Part shown: positions 55,631 through 64,000 of the stretch, piece by piece
Layout: every line of letters begins with the position of its first letter
Position numbering within the stretch: position 1 is the stretch's first letter
Assembly (NCBI RefSeq): GCF_001544915.2
Contig: NZ_FCOE02000008.1
Span: forward strand, 236,323-300,322
DNA from: Caballeronia pedi
GTDB lineage: Bacteria; Pseudomonadota; Gammaproteobacteria; Burkholderiales; Burkholderiaceae
Reading direction: 5' to 3'
Length of the DNA stretch: 64,000 nt
Program-made: the position numbers and the translations under genes
The notes under the pieces: generated by a model
The model's input: the letters and a program-made list of their open reading frames with translations, nothing else
Told to the model about the DNA's origin: nothing
The model's database searches: none

Positions 55631-57256
55631 TCAGGCGGCGACCTTGAAGCGCGACACGCCGGTGCGCAGACCATTGGCGACGTGCGTAAGATCGTCGATC
55701 GCCTGCGTCGACTGGCGCAGCGACTCGGCCGTTTGCTGCGCGGCCTCGGACAGTTGCGACAGCGCCTGCGAAATCTGGTCCGCGCCGGTCGCCTGCGTCT
55801 GCATGCCCTCGTTGATCATGGACACGCGCGGCGCGAGCGTCTGCACCTGATGGATGATCTGCGAAAGCTGGCCGCCCACTTGCTGCACGTCGAGCATGCC
55901 GCGGCGCACTTCCTCGGAGAACTTGTCCATGCCCATCACGCCAGCGGCGACAGCGGACTGGATCTCCTTCACCATCTGCTCGATATCGAAGGTGGCGACC
56001 GCGGTCTGATCCGCGAGACGGCGGATTTCCGTGGCGACGACCGCGAAGCCGCGCCCGTACTCGCCCGCCTTCTCCGCTTCGATCGCCGCGTTCAGCGAAA
56101 GCAGATTGGTTTGATCCGCAACCTTCGTGATGGTCGCGACCACCTGATTGATGTTGCCCGCCTTCTCGTTGAGGATCGCGAGCTTGCCGTTCACCGAGCC
56201 CGCCGCTTCCATCACGAGACGCATGGTTTCCTCCATGCGCGTGAGTCCCACCTGACCGGTGCCCGCGAGCGTCGCCGATTGCTCCGCCACGCCGGACACT
56301 TCGTTCATCGTGCGCACGAGATCGCGCGCGGTCGCGAAGATTTCGCGCGACGTCGCGCCGATTTCCGTCGTCGTCGCGGCCGTTTCGCTCGCGGTGGCCT
56401 GCTGCTCGCGCGCGGTCGCGGCGATTTCCGACACCGATGTCGTCACCTGCACGGCCGATTTCTGCGCCTGACTGACGAGGCCCGTGAGTTCGTCCGTCAT
56501 GCGGTTGAAGCCCGCTTCCAGCGTGCCGAATTCATCGCGGCGCGCGAGCGCGAGCCGCTGCGTGAGGTCGCCGGTACGCATCTTGTCCACCACGTCGACG
56601 AGGCGCAGCATCGGCACGGTCAGCGCCTTCATCAGCAGGAAGCCCAGCACCGAGGCCACCGCGATCGCGACCAGCATCATGACGATCAGCGTGACTTCCG
56701 ACTTCTGCACCGAGCCGCGAATGCTTTCCACTGATTTCGCATTGAAGGTCTCGTTGTGGTCGACGAGCGCGCGCGTCGCGGTCTGTCCGGCGTCCCATAC
56801 GGGCGTCAGACGCGTGTTGAAAGTCGCGACGGCAGCGTCTTTCGAGCTCGCGAGTTCGCGCAGCGTCTGATCCTGAAGCGGGACGTAGAGCTCGCGCTGA
56901 CGCTTGAACTCGTTGAAGAGACGGCGGTCTTCTTCTTCGAAGATGGTGGGCACGTAGGTGTCCATCAGCTTGTCGATGGTCGCGCGCGTCTCGGTGAGAC
57001 GCTGCGTGTCGCGGCGCGATTGCTCCGCGTCGTTGTCGATGAAGACGAGCCGCTGCGTGAGCGAGTAGTTCTCGAACCACGCCGCGCGCAGATCATTGGA
57101 CAGCGAGACGCCGACCATCGAATCGTCTTCGAGGCTCTTCGCTTCGCGGTCGATTCCGCCGAGCAGCGTGTAGGACAGTGCGGCCATGACCAGCATCAGG
57201 GTCAGGATGATGCCGAAGCTCGCCAGAATGCGATGCCGAATGGACAGTTGCTTCAC
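55631..57256 (-). CDS. wspA: WspA methyl-accepting chemoreceptor
   Basis: 541 residues. Membrane helices at about 11-30 and 190-210 bracket a helical periplasmic domain with four-helix-bundle character; a HAMP region and the MCP signalling hairpin follow ([26 protein letters not shown] around the tip). In the Wsp system this receptor senses surface contact or envelope stress. It is the first gene of wspABCDEFR. Confidence 0.93.
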   Translation of the reverse strand: MKQLSIRHRILASFGIILTLMLVMAALSYTLLGGIDREAKSLEDDSMVGVSLSNDLRAAWFENYSLTQRLVFIDNDAEQSRRDTQRLTETRATIDKLMDTYVPTIFEEEDRRLFNEFKRQRELYVPLQDQTLRELASSKDAAVATFNTRLTPVWDAGQTATRALVDHNETFNAKSVESIRGSVQKSEVTLIVMMLVAIAVASVLGFLLMKALTVPMLRLVDVVDKMRTGDLTQRLALARRDEFGTLEAGFNRMTDELTGLVSQAQKSAVQVTTSVSEIAATAREQQATASETAATTTEIGATSREIFATARDLVRTMNEVSGVAEQSATLAGTGQVGLTRMEETMRLVMEAAGSVNGKLAILNEKAGNINQVVATITKVADQTNLLSLNAAIEAEKAGEYGRGFAVVATEIRRLADQTAVATFDIEQMVKEIQSAVAAGVMGMDKFSEEVRRGMLDVQQVGGQLSQIIHQVQTLAPRVSMINEGMQTQATGADQISQALSQLSEAAQQTAESLRQSTQAIDDLTHVANGLRTGVSRFKVAA

Positions 57257-57382
57257 GCGTTAAGCCCTATCAGTAAATGAAGACGATTGCCGCCCCGCGC
57301 AACCGCGAGCCCGCCTCGATCACGAAGGCGTCTCAATTGTAGGATGAATTCGTGCGCGTGAAAGCCGCGCCGTCAGAACGTG

Positions 57383-58531
57383 TTATCGGCCGATTGTGGC
57401 CGCGCTTGAATTCGGCGTGTCGAGCTGAATCATTTCGCCGTGTTTCAGCACGGTGAACGCGTCGGCGGGGAGGCCGGCGCGGCGCACGGCGTCGGCGAGA
57501 CGGCGCGGAGGCTCGTCGAGCGGTTCGTCGGTCAGTTCGAACGTGCCCCAGTGAATGCCGACCGCCTTCTTTGCGTGGACGTCCTGGAAAATGCGCACCG
57601 CTTCTTCCGGGTCGACGTGCTGCGCGTGCATGAACCAGCGCGGGTCGTAGGCGCCGATCGGAATGAGCGCGAGATCGAAGCCGCCGAAACGCGCGCCGAT
57701 ATCGCGGAAATCCGGCGAATAGCCGGTGTCGCCCGCGAAGTAGAACGAATACGGATGCGCGGCGCCCGCCGGCGTCTTCACGACCCAGCCGCCCCACAGC
57801 GTCTCCGCGCGATCGAACGGCGTGCGCGCCGACCAGTGCTGGCTCGGCACGAACCAGATATCGAGCCCGGCGGCACGGGTTTCGTCGCTCCAGTCGAGTT
57901 CCTCGACGTTCGTCACGCCGATGTCGTTCATCCACTGCATGATGCCGAGCGGCACGAGAAAACGCGGCGGCCCGCCCGGTTGCCGGTTGAGCGCTTCGAT
58001 GCTCGGCTTGTCGAGATGATCGTAGTGATTGTGCGAAATCAGCACGATGTCGATGTGCGGCAGCTCGTCGAGCGTGAGCCCGGGCGGCGTCTTGCGCTTC
58101 GGGCCGGCGAACGAGAACGGCGAGGCGCGCTCGGAGAACACCGGATCGGTGAGGATGTTCACGCCGTCGATCTGCACCAGCGCGCTCGCGTGACCGATCC
58201 ACGTGAGCGTATCGGCGGTGCGATTCGCCTTGAGCCATGCGATGTCGGGGTGCGCCATCGGAAAGGCATAGCCATTCGCGGGCGGTTTCGGCAGCCCTTG
58301 CGTGAAGCGCTCCCAGCGCCACTTCAGAAACGACTCGCGCGGCAAATGCCCGTAGTTGTTTTCATAACCCGATGCGGTGCGCTTGGCGTGATGCAGCGGC
58401 TGCGGCTGTTGCGACTCCGTCGCGGACGCGGTTTCCTCGCTTCGCGCGGGCGTCCCCTGCGCGCAGCCCGCAAGCAGCGCGAGCGCGCACAACGCGGCGT
58501 GGGACTGTCGCATGAGCAGATTGATCGGCAT
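57383..58531 (-). CDS. Metallo-beta-lactamase-fold lipoprotein (NAPE-PLD-like)
   Basis: 382 residues with a lipoprotein signal (lipobox LAGC, Cys23). Metal motif SHNHYDHLD and further ligands in FAGDTGYSPDF and IGIHWGTF-like GIHWGTFEL are intact. It resembles N-acyl-phosphatidylethanolamine phospholipase D-type enzymes (WRWERFTQGLPKPP, WIGHASALVQIDG). Likely a periplasmic lipid-linked hydrolase. The start could also be the Met at 58513; neither candidate has a strong ribosome site. Confidence 0.85.
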   Translation of the reverse strand: MPINLLMRQSHAALCALALLAGCAQGTPARSEETASATESQQPQPLHHAKRTASGYENNYGHLPRESFLKWRWERFTQGLPKPPANGYAFPMAHPDIAWLKANRTADTLTWIGHASALVQIDGVNILTDPVFSERASPFSFAGPKRKTPPGLTLDELPHIDIVLISHNHYDHLDKPSIEALNRQPGGPPRFLVPLGIMQWMNDIGVTNVEELDWSDETRAAGLDIWFVPSQHWSARTPFDRAETLWGGWVVKTPAGAAHPYSFYFAGDTGYSPDFRDIGARFGGFDLALIPIGAYDPRWFMHAQHVDPEEAVRIFQDVHAKKAVGIHWGTFELTDEPLDEPPRRLADAVRRAGLPADAFTVLKHGEMIQLDTPNSSAATIGR

Positions 58532-58817
58532 GTTTCGAGGGATTGAGCGGCGCGCGCGACATCCGATTGTACGGAATGCATGCTGAGCCGTCTTTGCGCG
58601 CGCTTTTGTCCGAGGGATGTCCACGCTCGCGCTTCCACGCCATGTAAGGCGGAACCGGGAAAATTGCACGCCGCGGCAGCAAGCCGGCCCGCTTCTTGCT
58701 CTATCGCACCCCGGCGTCGAAACAAGGCGCTTTCGAAAACCAATCGCGGCGCGTGCTCTTCTTTTCGATGCGGATATCGCATCCGGGCGCGCAGCACGCT
58801 GTAGAAACGGGGGCCTC

Positions 58818-59150
58818 ATGGGCGGCAGTCAAAGAAGAAACGCAATAAGCACGTTCAATCCGCAATTGCATACGATGCACGCGATGCTGGTATCGCGCGC
58901 CGCATCGCATGTTGCGAGCGCGATGCGGCCCGAGGGCCGTAACGAGGCGCTCGCGGAAGGCATCGCGGAGGTCATCGCCCATTGCGGGCACGCGAGTCTC
59001 GGGCTCTTCCTCGCGGCAGTGTGGCATTGGCTCGATGAGCGCGGCTATCACGAGGCCGCCGATGCCGTGCAGCATTACATCGAAAGCGGCACGATGCCGA
59101 CAGTCAAGGCGACGCCGAAGACGGCGCGCCGGCGCGATGCGCGCATCTGA
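58818..59150 (+). CDS. Small hypothetical protein
   Basis: 110 residues, alanine-rich and mostly helical, with a central hydrophobic stretch (HASLGLFLAAVWHWLDERGY) and a basic tail (RRRDARI). I do not recognise a family. A G-rich ribosome site precedes the ATG. The gene is convergent with xylB, 27 bp apart. Confidence 0.55.
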   Translation: MGGSQRRNAISTFNPQLHTMHAMLVSRAASHVASAMRPEGRNEALAEGIAEVIAHCGHASLGLFLAAVWHWLDERGYHEAADAVQHYIESGTMPTVKATPKTARRRDARI

Positions 59151-59177
59151 ATCGGCAAGCCGGCGTTACGTTACGCG

Positions 59178-59945
59178 TTACGTGCCGAACCACCCCGCAT
59201 CGACGTAATAATCGCGCGCGGTGCAGCGAGCCGCATCGTCGGATGCGAGGAACAGCACCATGCGGGCGATGTGCTCCGGATCGATACGCTCGTGCAGGCA
59301 TTGCTGCGCGAGGAGTTGCGCCTCGCTTTCCGGCGACTGCCATAGCTTCATCTGGCGCGGCGTGCGCACCGCGCCCGGAATCACCGTATTCACACGAATG
59401 CCGTGTGCGCCGAGTTCGCGCGCGAGCCCGCGCGTAAGCCCTTCGATTGCAGCCTTCGCGGTCATGTAGAGCGTGAGATCCGGCAGCGCGAGGTGCCATG
59501 AAATCGAGCCCATGTTCACGATCGCGCCGCGCTGGTTCGCGCGCATGCGCTTCGCGGCCGCCTGCGCGCAGAAGAACTGATGCCGCAGGTTCACGGCCAT
59601 GCGCTCGTCCCAATACGCGGCGCTCACGCTGTCCCACTGATGACGGTCGTCGCTCGCGGCGTTGTTCACCAGCACATCGATGGAGCCTGCTTCGTTCGCG
59701 ATGGCATCGAACGCTTTTTCGATGGCAGCGGTATCACGCAGATCGCAATGCAAAAACGTTGGCGCATGCTTTTCGCCGGCGAGCGACTGTTCGAGCGCAC
59801 GCGCATCGCCCTCGGCGACATCGATGAAAAACACGCGCGCGCCCTGCTTCGCGAAGGCCTCGACAATCGACGCGCCGATGCCGCTGCCGCCGCCCGTGAC
59901 GACGACATTCCTGCCCGCAAGACTCGGATAGATGGCGTAGGACAT
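59178..59945 (-). CDS. xylB: NAD-dependent D-xylose 1-dehydrogenase (SDR)
   Basis: 255 residues. It tracks the Caulobacter crescentus XylB sequence closely as I recall it: SAIYPSL-like N-terminus, TGGGSGIG, VLVNNAASDDRHQ, AYWDERMAVNLRH, GSISWHL and YMTAKAAIEGLTRGLARELG. It oxidises D-xylose to xylonolactone in the oxidative (Weimberg/Dahms) route. It follows the xylonate dehydratase gene by 10 bp. Other pentoses (L-arabinose) remain possible substrates. Confidence 0.82.
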   Translation of the reverse strand: MSYAIYPSLAGRNVVVTGGGSGIGASIVEAFAKQGARVFFIDVAEGDARALEQSLAGEKHAPTFLHCDLRDTAAIEKAFDAIANEAGSIDVLVNNAASDDRHQWDSVSAAYWDERMAVNLRHQFFCAQAAAKRMRANQRGAIVNMGSISWHLALPDLTLYMTAKAAIEGLTRGLARELGAHGIRVNTVIPGAVRTPRQMKLWQSPESEAQLLAQQCLHERIDPEHIARMVLFLASDDAARCTARDYYVDAGWFGT

Positions 59946-59955
59946 GGCGGCTCGC

Positions 59956-61740
59956 TCAATGTGAATGACGCGGATTGCCGCGCGTTTCGATCACTTTCAG
60001 ATACAGCGTCGCGGGTTCGAGGCATCCGCCCGTCGACAACTGTCCCACCGTCTGACGATACAGCTCCTGCCATGGCGTCTGCGCGGCGGGCGCGGCGAAT
60101 GCGGATTGCGCGCGGCGGCTTTCGAGCTCGGCTTCATCGAGCAGGATGTTCACGCTGCGCGCGTTCAGATCGACGCGAATCCTGTCGTTCGTGCGCAGCA
60201 GCGCGAGACCGCCGCCCACCGCCGCTTCCGGCGACATGTTGAGAATCGACGGGCTCGCGGACGTGCCGCTTTGCCGTCCATCGCCCATGCAGGGCAGCGA
60301 ATCGACGCCGCGTTTGATCATCTCCGCGGGCGGCGCCATGTTCACGACTTCCGCGCTGCCCGGATAACCCACCGTGCCGCAGCCGCGTATCACGAGAATG
60401 CAATGCTCGTCGATCTCGAGCGCGGGATCGTTGATGCGCGCGTGGTAGTCCTCGGGTCCGTCGAAGACGATCGCGCGCGCTTCGAAGGTATTTTCCGCGC
60501 CGGGCTCGCTGAGATAGGTCTTCCTGAATGCGTCGCCGACGACCGACATCTTCATGATCGCGCTATCGAAGAAATTGCCCGACAAGACCATGAAGCCCGC
60601 GCCGTGTTTCAACGGATCGGCGGCGGTGCGGATGACTTCGTTGTCGGCGGCGAGCGCATCGTGTGCGATCTCGCCGATCGTGCGGCCCGATACGGTCAGA
60701 CAGTCGCGTCTGATGAGTCCGGCCTCGTCGAGCTGCCGGACCACCGCGGGCACTCCGCCCGAGCGATGGAAACTCTCGCCGAGATATTCACCCGCCGGCA
60801 TGCAGTTCACGATAAGCGGCACCTGCTCGCCATGGACCTGCCAGTCGTCGAGACTCAACTCGATGCCCATGTGCCGCGCGATCGCAATCAGATGCGGCGG
60901 GCAGTTGGTCGACGCGCCGAGCGCGGACGCCACCACGATCGCGTTGATGAACGCGTCGCGCGTCATGATCTTCGATGGTTTGATATCTTCGCGAACCATC
61001 TCGACGATGCGCTTGCCAGTCGCATACGCCATCTGCCCGCGCTCGCGATACGCGGCGGGAATGCTCGCGCACGTCGGCAACGACATGCCGAGCGCTTCGG
61101 CGAGACTGTTCATCGAGAGCGCGGTGCCCATCGTGTTGCAATGACCGATGGACGGCGACGATGCCGTCGTCAGGCGCATGAAACCTTCGTAATCGATCTC
61201 GCCCGCTGCTAGCAGATTGCGCGCGTGCCAGATCACGGTGCCCGAGCCGACGCGTTTGCCTTCGTGCCAGCCATCGAGCATCGGACCGCCCGACAGGACG
61301 ATCGCGGGCATATCGACGGTCGCCGCCGCCATCAGGCACGCGGGCGTGGTCTTGTCGCAACCGGTGGTGAGCACGACGCCATCGAGCGGAAAGCCGTGCA
61401 GGATTTCGACGAGGCCGAGATACGCGAGATTGCGATCGAGCGCGGCGGTCGGGCGGCGGCTCTGCTCCGCGAGCGGGTGCACGGGGAACTCCATCGGGAT
61501 ACCGCCTGCATCGCGAATACCCGCCTTCGTGCGCGCAGCAAGTTCGATGTGATGGCGATTGCACGGCGCGAGATCGCTACCCGTCTGAGCAATGCCGATG
61601 ATCGGGCGGCCCGACTGCAGTTCCTCGCGCGTGAGGCCGTAGTTCATGAAGCGCTCGACGTATAGCGCGGTCATGTCGGCGTGCGAGGGATCGTCGAACC
61701 ATTCCTGGCTGCGCAGACGCTTGGGATTGTGCTGGGACAT
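59956..61740 (-). CDS. xylD: D-xylonate dehydratase (IlvD/Edd family)
   Basis: 594 residues, the size of pentonate dehydratases. Motifs FNYGLTREELQSGRPIIGIAQTGSDLAPCN-like opening, TTGCDKTTPA (first cluster Cys), GHCNTMGTA (second) and CGTVGYPGSAEVVNM (third) give the iron-sulfur site. Converts D-xylonate to 2-keto-3-deoxy-xylonate. The start at 61740 was chosen over 61776 because it matches the family start. An operator palindrome lies upstream. Confidence 0.87.
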   Translation of the reverse strand: MSQHNPKRLRSQEWFDDPSHADMTALYVERFMNYGLTREELQSGRPIIGIAQTGSDLAPCNRHHIELAARTKAGIRDAGGIPMEFPVHPLAEQSRRPTAALDRNLAYLGLVEILHGFPLDGVVLTTGCDKTTPACLMAAATVDMPAIVLSGGPMLDGWHEGKRVGSGTVIWHARNLLAAGEIDYEGFMRLTTASSPSIGHCNTMGTALSMNSLAEALGMSLPTCASIPAAYRERGQMAYATGKRIVEMVREDIKPSKIMTRDAFINAIVVASALGASTNCPPHLIAIARHMGIELSLDDWQVHGEQVPLIVNCMPAGEYLGESFHRSGGVPAVVRQLDEAGLIRRDCLTVSGRTIGEIAHDALAADNEVIRTAADPLKHGAGFMVLSGNFFDSAIMKMSVVGDAFRKTYLSEPGAENTFEARAIVFDGPEDYHARINDPALEIDEHCILVIRGCGTVGYPGSAEVVNMAPPAEMIKRGVDSLPCMGDGRQSGTSASPSILNMSPEAAVGGGLALLRTNDRIRVDLNARSVNILLDEAELESRRAQSAFAAPAAQTPWQELYRQTVGQLSTGGCLEPATLYLKVIETRGNPRHSH

Positions 61741-61804
61741 GGGATTGTCTCTCCGTGATCCACAGTCGTTCGGCACGATCGCCGACGCTGTTGTTTGTAT
61801 TTAC

Positions 61805-61816
61805 GTTACCGGTAAC
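61805..61816. promoter_or_regulatory. LacI-type operator upstream of xylD
   Basis: GTTACCGGTAAC is a perfect 12-bp palindrome with a central CG, the form of LacI/GalR family operators. It lies 65 bp upstream of the xylD start in the 117-bp gap after the LacI-type gene. Confidence 0.75.
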
Positions 61817-61857
61817 ATTTCGGGCAATGTTAGCACGCCTTCCACGGCTTGCCCGGC

Positions 61858-62898
61858 TCAGGCGCTCTCGCGAGGCAAGACGGAATACCCGACACGCACG
61901 CGCTTGCCTGCCGGTCTGACGATGCCCTGCTCGCGCGCCTCCAGTGCGGCGAGCAAGGTCTCGCCGGTGCGCAGGCCGATGCCATATGCGTCGACGGAAA
62001 CCGTCGTGATCGATGGCGTGCAGCACGCGGCGACCTCGAAGTTGCCGAAACCCGCAACGGCAATATCGTCAGGCACCGCGAGGCCGCGCCGGTGACATTC
62101 CATTATCGCGCCGAACGCGGACATGTCGCTCACGCACATCACGGCCTGTGTGTCGGGCCAGGTTTCGAGCAGCGCGGCCATCGCCGGGCCGCCGTGGCTC
62201 ATCGTGATCGGCGAATCGCCCAGACGGATGATGCGTTCGTCGTCGAGGCCGAGTGCTTTCGTCTGCGCGCGAAAGCCTTTCAGGCGGTCCAGGCCGCGAC
62301 GGTCCAGTTCGCTCGCCCCGCCGAGAAAACCGATGCGCTCGTAACCCTGATTCGCCAGGTAGCGCACCATCTCCTTCGCTGCGCTGACGTTGGAGAACCC
62401 GACGGCGGCATCGATCGGATCTGACGGCGAGTCCCACATTTCCACCACCGGCACGCCCGCGCGACGCAGCAGCGTGCAGGTCGCTTCGGTATGACGCGAG
62501 CCGGTCAGCGCGATGCAGCGCGGCTGATGACGCAGCATCGAGCGCACGAGCCGCTCCTCGCGATCGAGATGGTAGTCCGTGTCGCCGATCAGCAGTTGCA
62601 GGCCGTGCGGCTCAAGCGATGCGGAAAGGCCCCGCACCGTATCGGAAAAATTGGAGCTCGCGAGCGACGGCACCAGCACGGCGACGAATTCCGATCGCCC
62701 CGACGACAACGCGCCGGCGGCGGCATCGGCGACGTAGCCGAGTTCGTCGATCGCTTTTTGCACGCGCTCGCGCGTCGCCAGCGCGACGCTGTGGCCCGCG
62801 AGCACGCGCGATACCGTCATCTTCGAGACGCCGGCGAGACGCGCGACGTCGGACATGCGCGGCGGGCCGGCGGAGGGATCGAAGACGGAGTTGGCCAT
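61858..62898 (-). CDS. LacI-family regulator of the xylose genes
   Basis: 346 residues. N-terminal helix-turn-helix MSDVARLAGVSKMTVSRVLAG with hinge GYVADAAAGALSSGRS, then a periplasmic-binding-protein-like effector domain. It lies upstream of and co-oriented with xylD and xylB and presumably represses them through the operator at 61805-61816 until xylose or xylonate is present. Confidence 0.9.
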   Translation of the reverse strand: MANSVFDPSAGPPRMSDVARLAGVSKMTVSRVLAGHSVALATRERVQKAIDELGYVADAAAGALSSGRSEFVAVLVPSLASSNFSDTVRGLSASLEPHGLQLLIGDTDYHLDREERLVRSMLRHQPRCIALTGSRHTEATCTLLRRAGVPVVEMWDSPSDPIDAAVGFSNVSAAKEMVRYLANQGYERIGFLGGASELDRRGLDRLKGFRAQTKALGLDDERIIRLGDSPITMSHGGPAMAALLETWPDTQAVMCVSDMSAFGAIMECHRRGLAVPDDIAVAGFGNFEVAACCTPSITTVSVDAYGIGLRTGETLLAALEAREQGIVRPAGKRVRVGYSVLPRESA

Positions 62899-62928
62899 GC
62901 GTCGGTATTCGGTATCGAGCGGGCGGCT

Positions 62929-63573
62929 TCAGTCCACCCGGACCCAGCCGTCCTCGCGCTGCTCCAGAATGATGTGCAACTTGGTTTCGCCGGCTTCGCG
63001 ATCGGCGGCGGTTACGTCGGGAAAAGCGCGCTTGATGTCGCGATCGTCCATCCAGGGCGCGACGTTTTCGAGCTTGTAGGTATAGGTGACATCCGAGCGA
63101 TGCGCGGTGGGGTCGGGCTCGGTCCAGCCCGCGACCTTGTCCAGCTTGACATGCGCGTAACAGATCATCCAGGCGCGTGGGTCATTGGTGGCGTTGGGAT
63201 CGCCAGCGGGCCGAGTGGTTTCGACCGCGTACTTCTGCCCCTCGCCCGTCAGGCTATACGCGATGCCATTCTGCTTGGCGTTCGCGTTCGCCGGCGTCGG
63301 CGCCGCACGAGCGATGAGTCCGGTCTTCTCGAGCGCTGCGAGCTGCTCGCGAAGCGCTGCGGCTGAATACTCGTTGAGATCCCGGTTGCTATAAACCGAT
63401 GGAAACGCGTACGGGCCGCGACCGCTGCGATTGAGGCATAGCAGGCCGCGATTGGTTTTCATGTCGGCGGAAATCGCGTCGCCCAGGCTGGACTCGCTTG
63501 CGTCGTTCTTCTTGCCGCACGCCGCGACAAGCAATGCGGCGCTGACGGCGGCAATCAACAGGCTCGTTCTCAT
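62929..63573 (-). CDS. Hypothetical lipoprotein
   Basis: 214 residues with a clear lipoprotein signal (lipobox VAAC, Cys19) and then a mixed alpha/beta domain containing a helix-turn-like segment (EYSAAALREQLAALEKTGLI). I do not recognise the family. GGAG precedes the ATG. The gene is downstream of the 5S rRNA gene on the same strand but isolated from it by a terminator. Confidence 0.7.
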   Translation of the reverse strand: MRTSLLIAAVSAALLVAACGKKNDASESSLGDAISADMKTNRGLLCLNRSGRGPYAFPSVYSNRDLNEYSAAALREQLAALEKTGLIARAAPTPANANAKQNGIAYSLTGEGQKYAVETTRPAGDPNATNDPRAWMICYAHVKLDKVAGWTEPDPTAHRSDVTYTYKLENVAPWMDDRDIKRAFPDVTAADREAGETKLHIILEQREDGWVRVD

Positions 63574-63701
63574 GTGCGCTCCGGGAAGGGTCGGCATGAC
63601 GGATACAACCTTTTGGTGCCATTCTACCGACAGAAATCGCGTATTCGGAGAGGGGATGGTGTCGGAGCGGACTATCGCGTGCAAATCGCCGGCCCAAACG
63701 C

Positions 63702-63732
63702 AAAAACCCCACCTTTATGGGGTGGGGTTTTT
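63702..63732 (-). terminator. Terminator of the rRNA operon
   Basis: On the minus strand AAAAACCCCACC and GGTGGGGTTTTT form a 12-bp arm pair around a short loop; with the U-run it ends transcription just 3' of the 5S gene. Confidence 0.9.
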
Positions 63733-63748
63733 GTTTGTAGCATGAGGA

Positions 63749-63863
63749 GCCTGACGATTACCTACTTTCACACGGGAGCTCCGCACTATCATCGGCGTGG
63801 AGTCGTTTCACGGTCCTGTTCGGGATGGGAAGGGGTGGGACCGACTCGCTATGGTCATCAGGC
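63749..63863 (-). rRNA. rrf: 5S ribosomal RNA
   Basis: On the minus strand the gene opens TGCCTGATGACCATAGCG and closes CGTCAGGC, which pair as the terminal helix. Inside it has the conserved loop sequence CCCGAACAGGACCGTGAAAC. About 115 nt, typical of betaproteobacterial 5S. Confidence 0.95.
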
Positions 63864-63979
63864 ATGACTTGTTGTTGAGTTGACGTGGTCAACCCAACCA
63901 ATCCGGGAAGAAGCGGTAAAGAGTTCGGGTGGTGATCGTCGCACAACGATTCACTCAACCAGTGGATTCAAACACACTG

Positions 63980-64000
63980 GTTATAGGATCAAGCCTTACG
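63980..64000 (-). rRNA. rrl: 23S ribosomal RNA, 3' end (partial)
   Basis: The minus-strand sequence GGCTTGATCCTATAAC (63994-63979) is the 3' terminal helix strand of Burkholderiaceae 23S rRNA. The gene continues beyond the window. In the spacer to 5S, CCAGTG (63959-63964) and CACTGG (63975-63980) form a hairpin, probably a processing stem. Confidence 0.75.

Noticed and set aside
1..64000. CRISPR arrays, insertion sequences, prophage genes
   Set aside because: No regular direct-repeat array, transposase, integrase or phage structural gene was seen on either strand.

Overview
The window is GC-rich chromosomal DNA from a betaproteobacterium of the Burkholderiaceae, most likely the Caballeronia/Paraburkholderia/Burkholderia group. 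The evidence is the Gram-negative trimeric porin with a Burkholderia-type N-terminus, the lysine/alanine-extended HU protein, the Wsp operon order, and the 5S/23S rRNA ends. The species cannot be fixed from the sequence.

Layout. 1-5467 (+): the 3' part of a fumarate/APS-reductase-like flavoprotein, a two-cluster ferredoxin, a nitrate/sulfonate-type ABC importer and a HEAT-repeat protein in a tightly coupled operon. 5457-8988 (-): formamidase operon (fmdB, fmdA, AmiS/UreI-type channel, LuxR-type regulator) with an 18-bp perfect palindrome as probable operator. 9195-13204 (+): a histidine kinase whose sensor is a whole NCS1 nucleobase-type transporter, coupled to a response regulator ending in a degenerate EAL domain. 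13395-14306: LpxL/HtrB-like acyltransferase.

14313-26886 (-): a selenium/formate island with tRNA-Sec, two DedA-type membrane proteins, selB, selA, fdhE and the fdoGHI formate dehydrogenase. FdoG reads an in-frame UGA as selenocysteine next to a recognisable SECIS hairpin. A mazEF-type toxin-antitoxin pair lies inside this island on the opposite strand. 27098-31054 (+): YihY protein, a major porin preceded by a duplicated palindrome, and a GDPD-like lipoprotein that lacks catalytic residues. 31059-35185 (-): the Anbu proteasome-like peptidase with its usual partners (transglutaminase, alpha-E, ATP-grasp). 35322-45778: DnaQ-Cho fusion nuclease, SDR/LysR pair, HU-like protein, EEP hydrolase plus PLD-VTT fusion, ClC antiporter, aldo/keto reductase, LysE exporter.

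45937-47460 (-): a base-composition-shifted accessory patch holding an orphan Hcp (type VI secretion), a two-TM DUF3592-like protein and an unknown glycine-rich protein. I read the last as one gene interrupted by a single-base frameshift. 48044-48580: two very small genes. 48668-57256 (-): complete wspABCDEFR surface-sensing/c-di-GMP operon. 57383-63573 (-): metallo-beta-lactamase-fold lipoprotein, an oxidative D-xylose set (xylB, xylD, LacI regulator with an operator palindrome) and a small lipoprotein, with a small unknown gene (58818-59150) on the + strand. The window ends in the 5S gene and the 3' edge of a 23S gene (- strand).

All calls come from reading translated sequence and motifs by eye; no database search was run.
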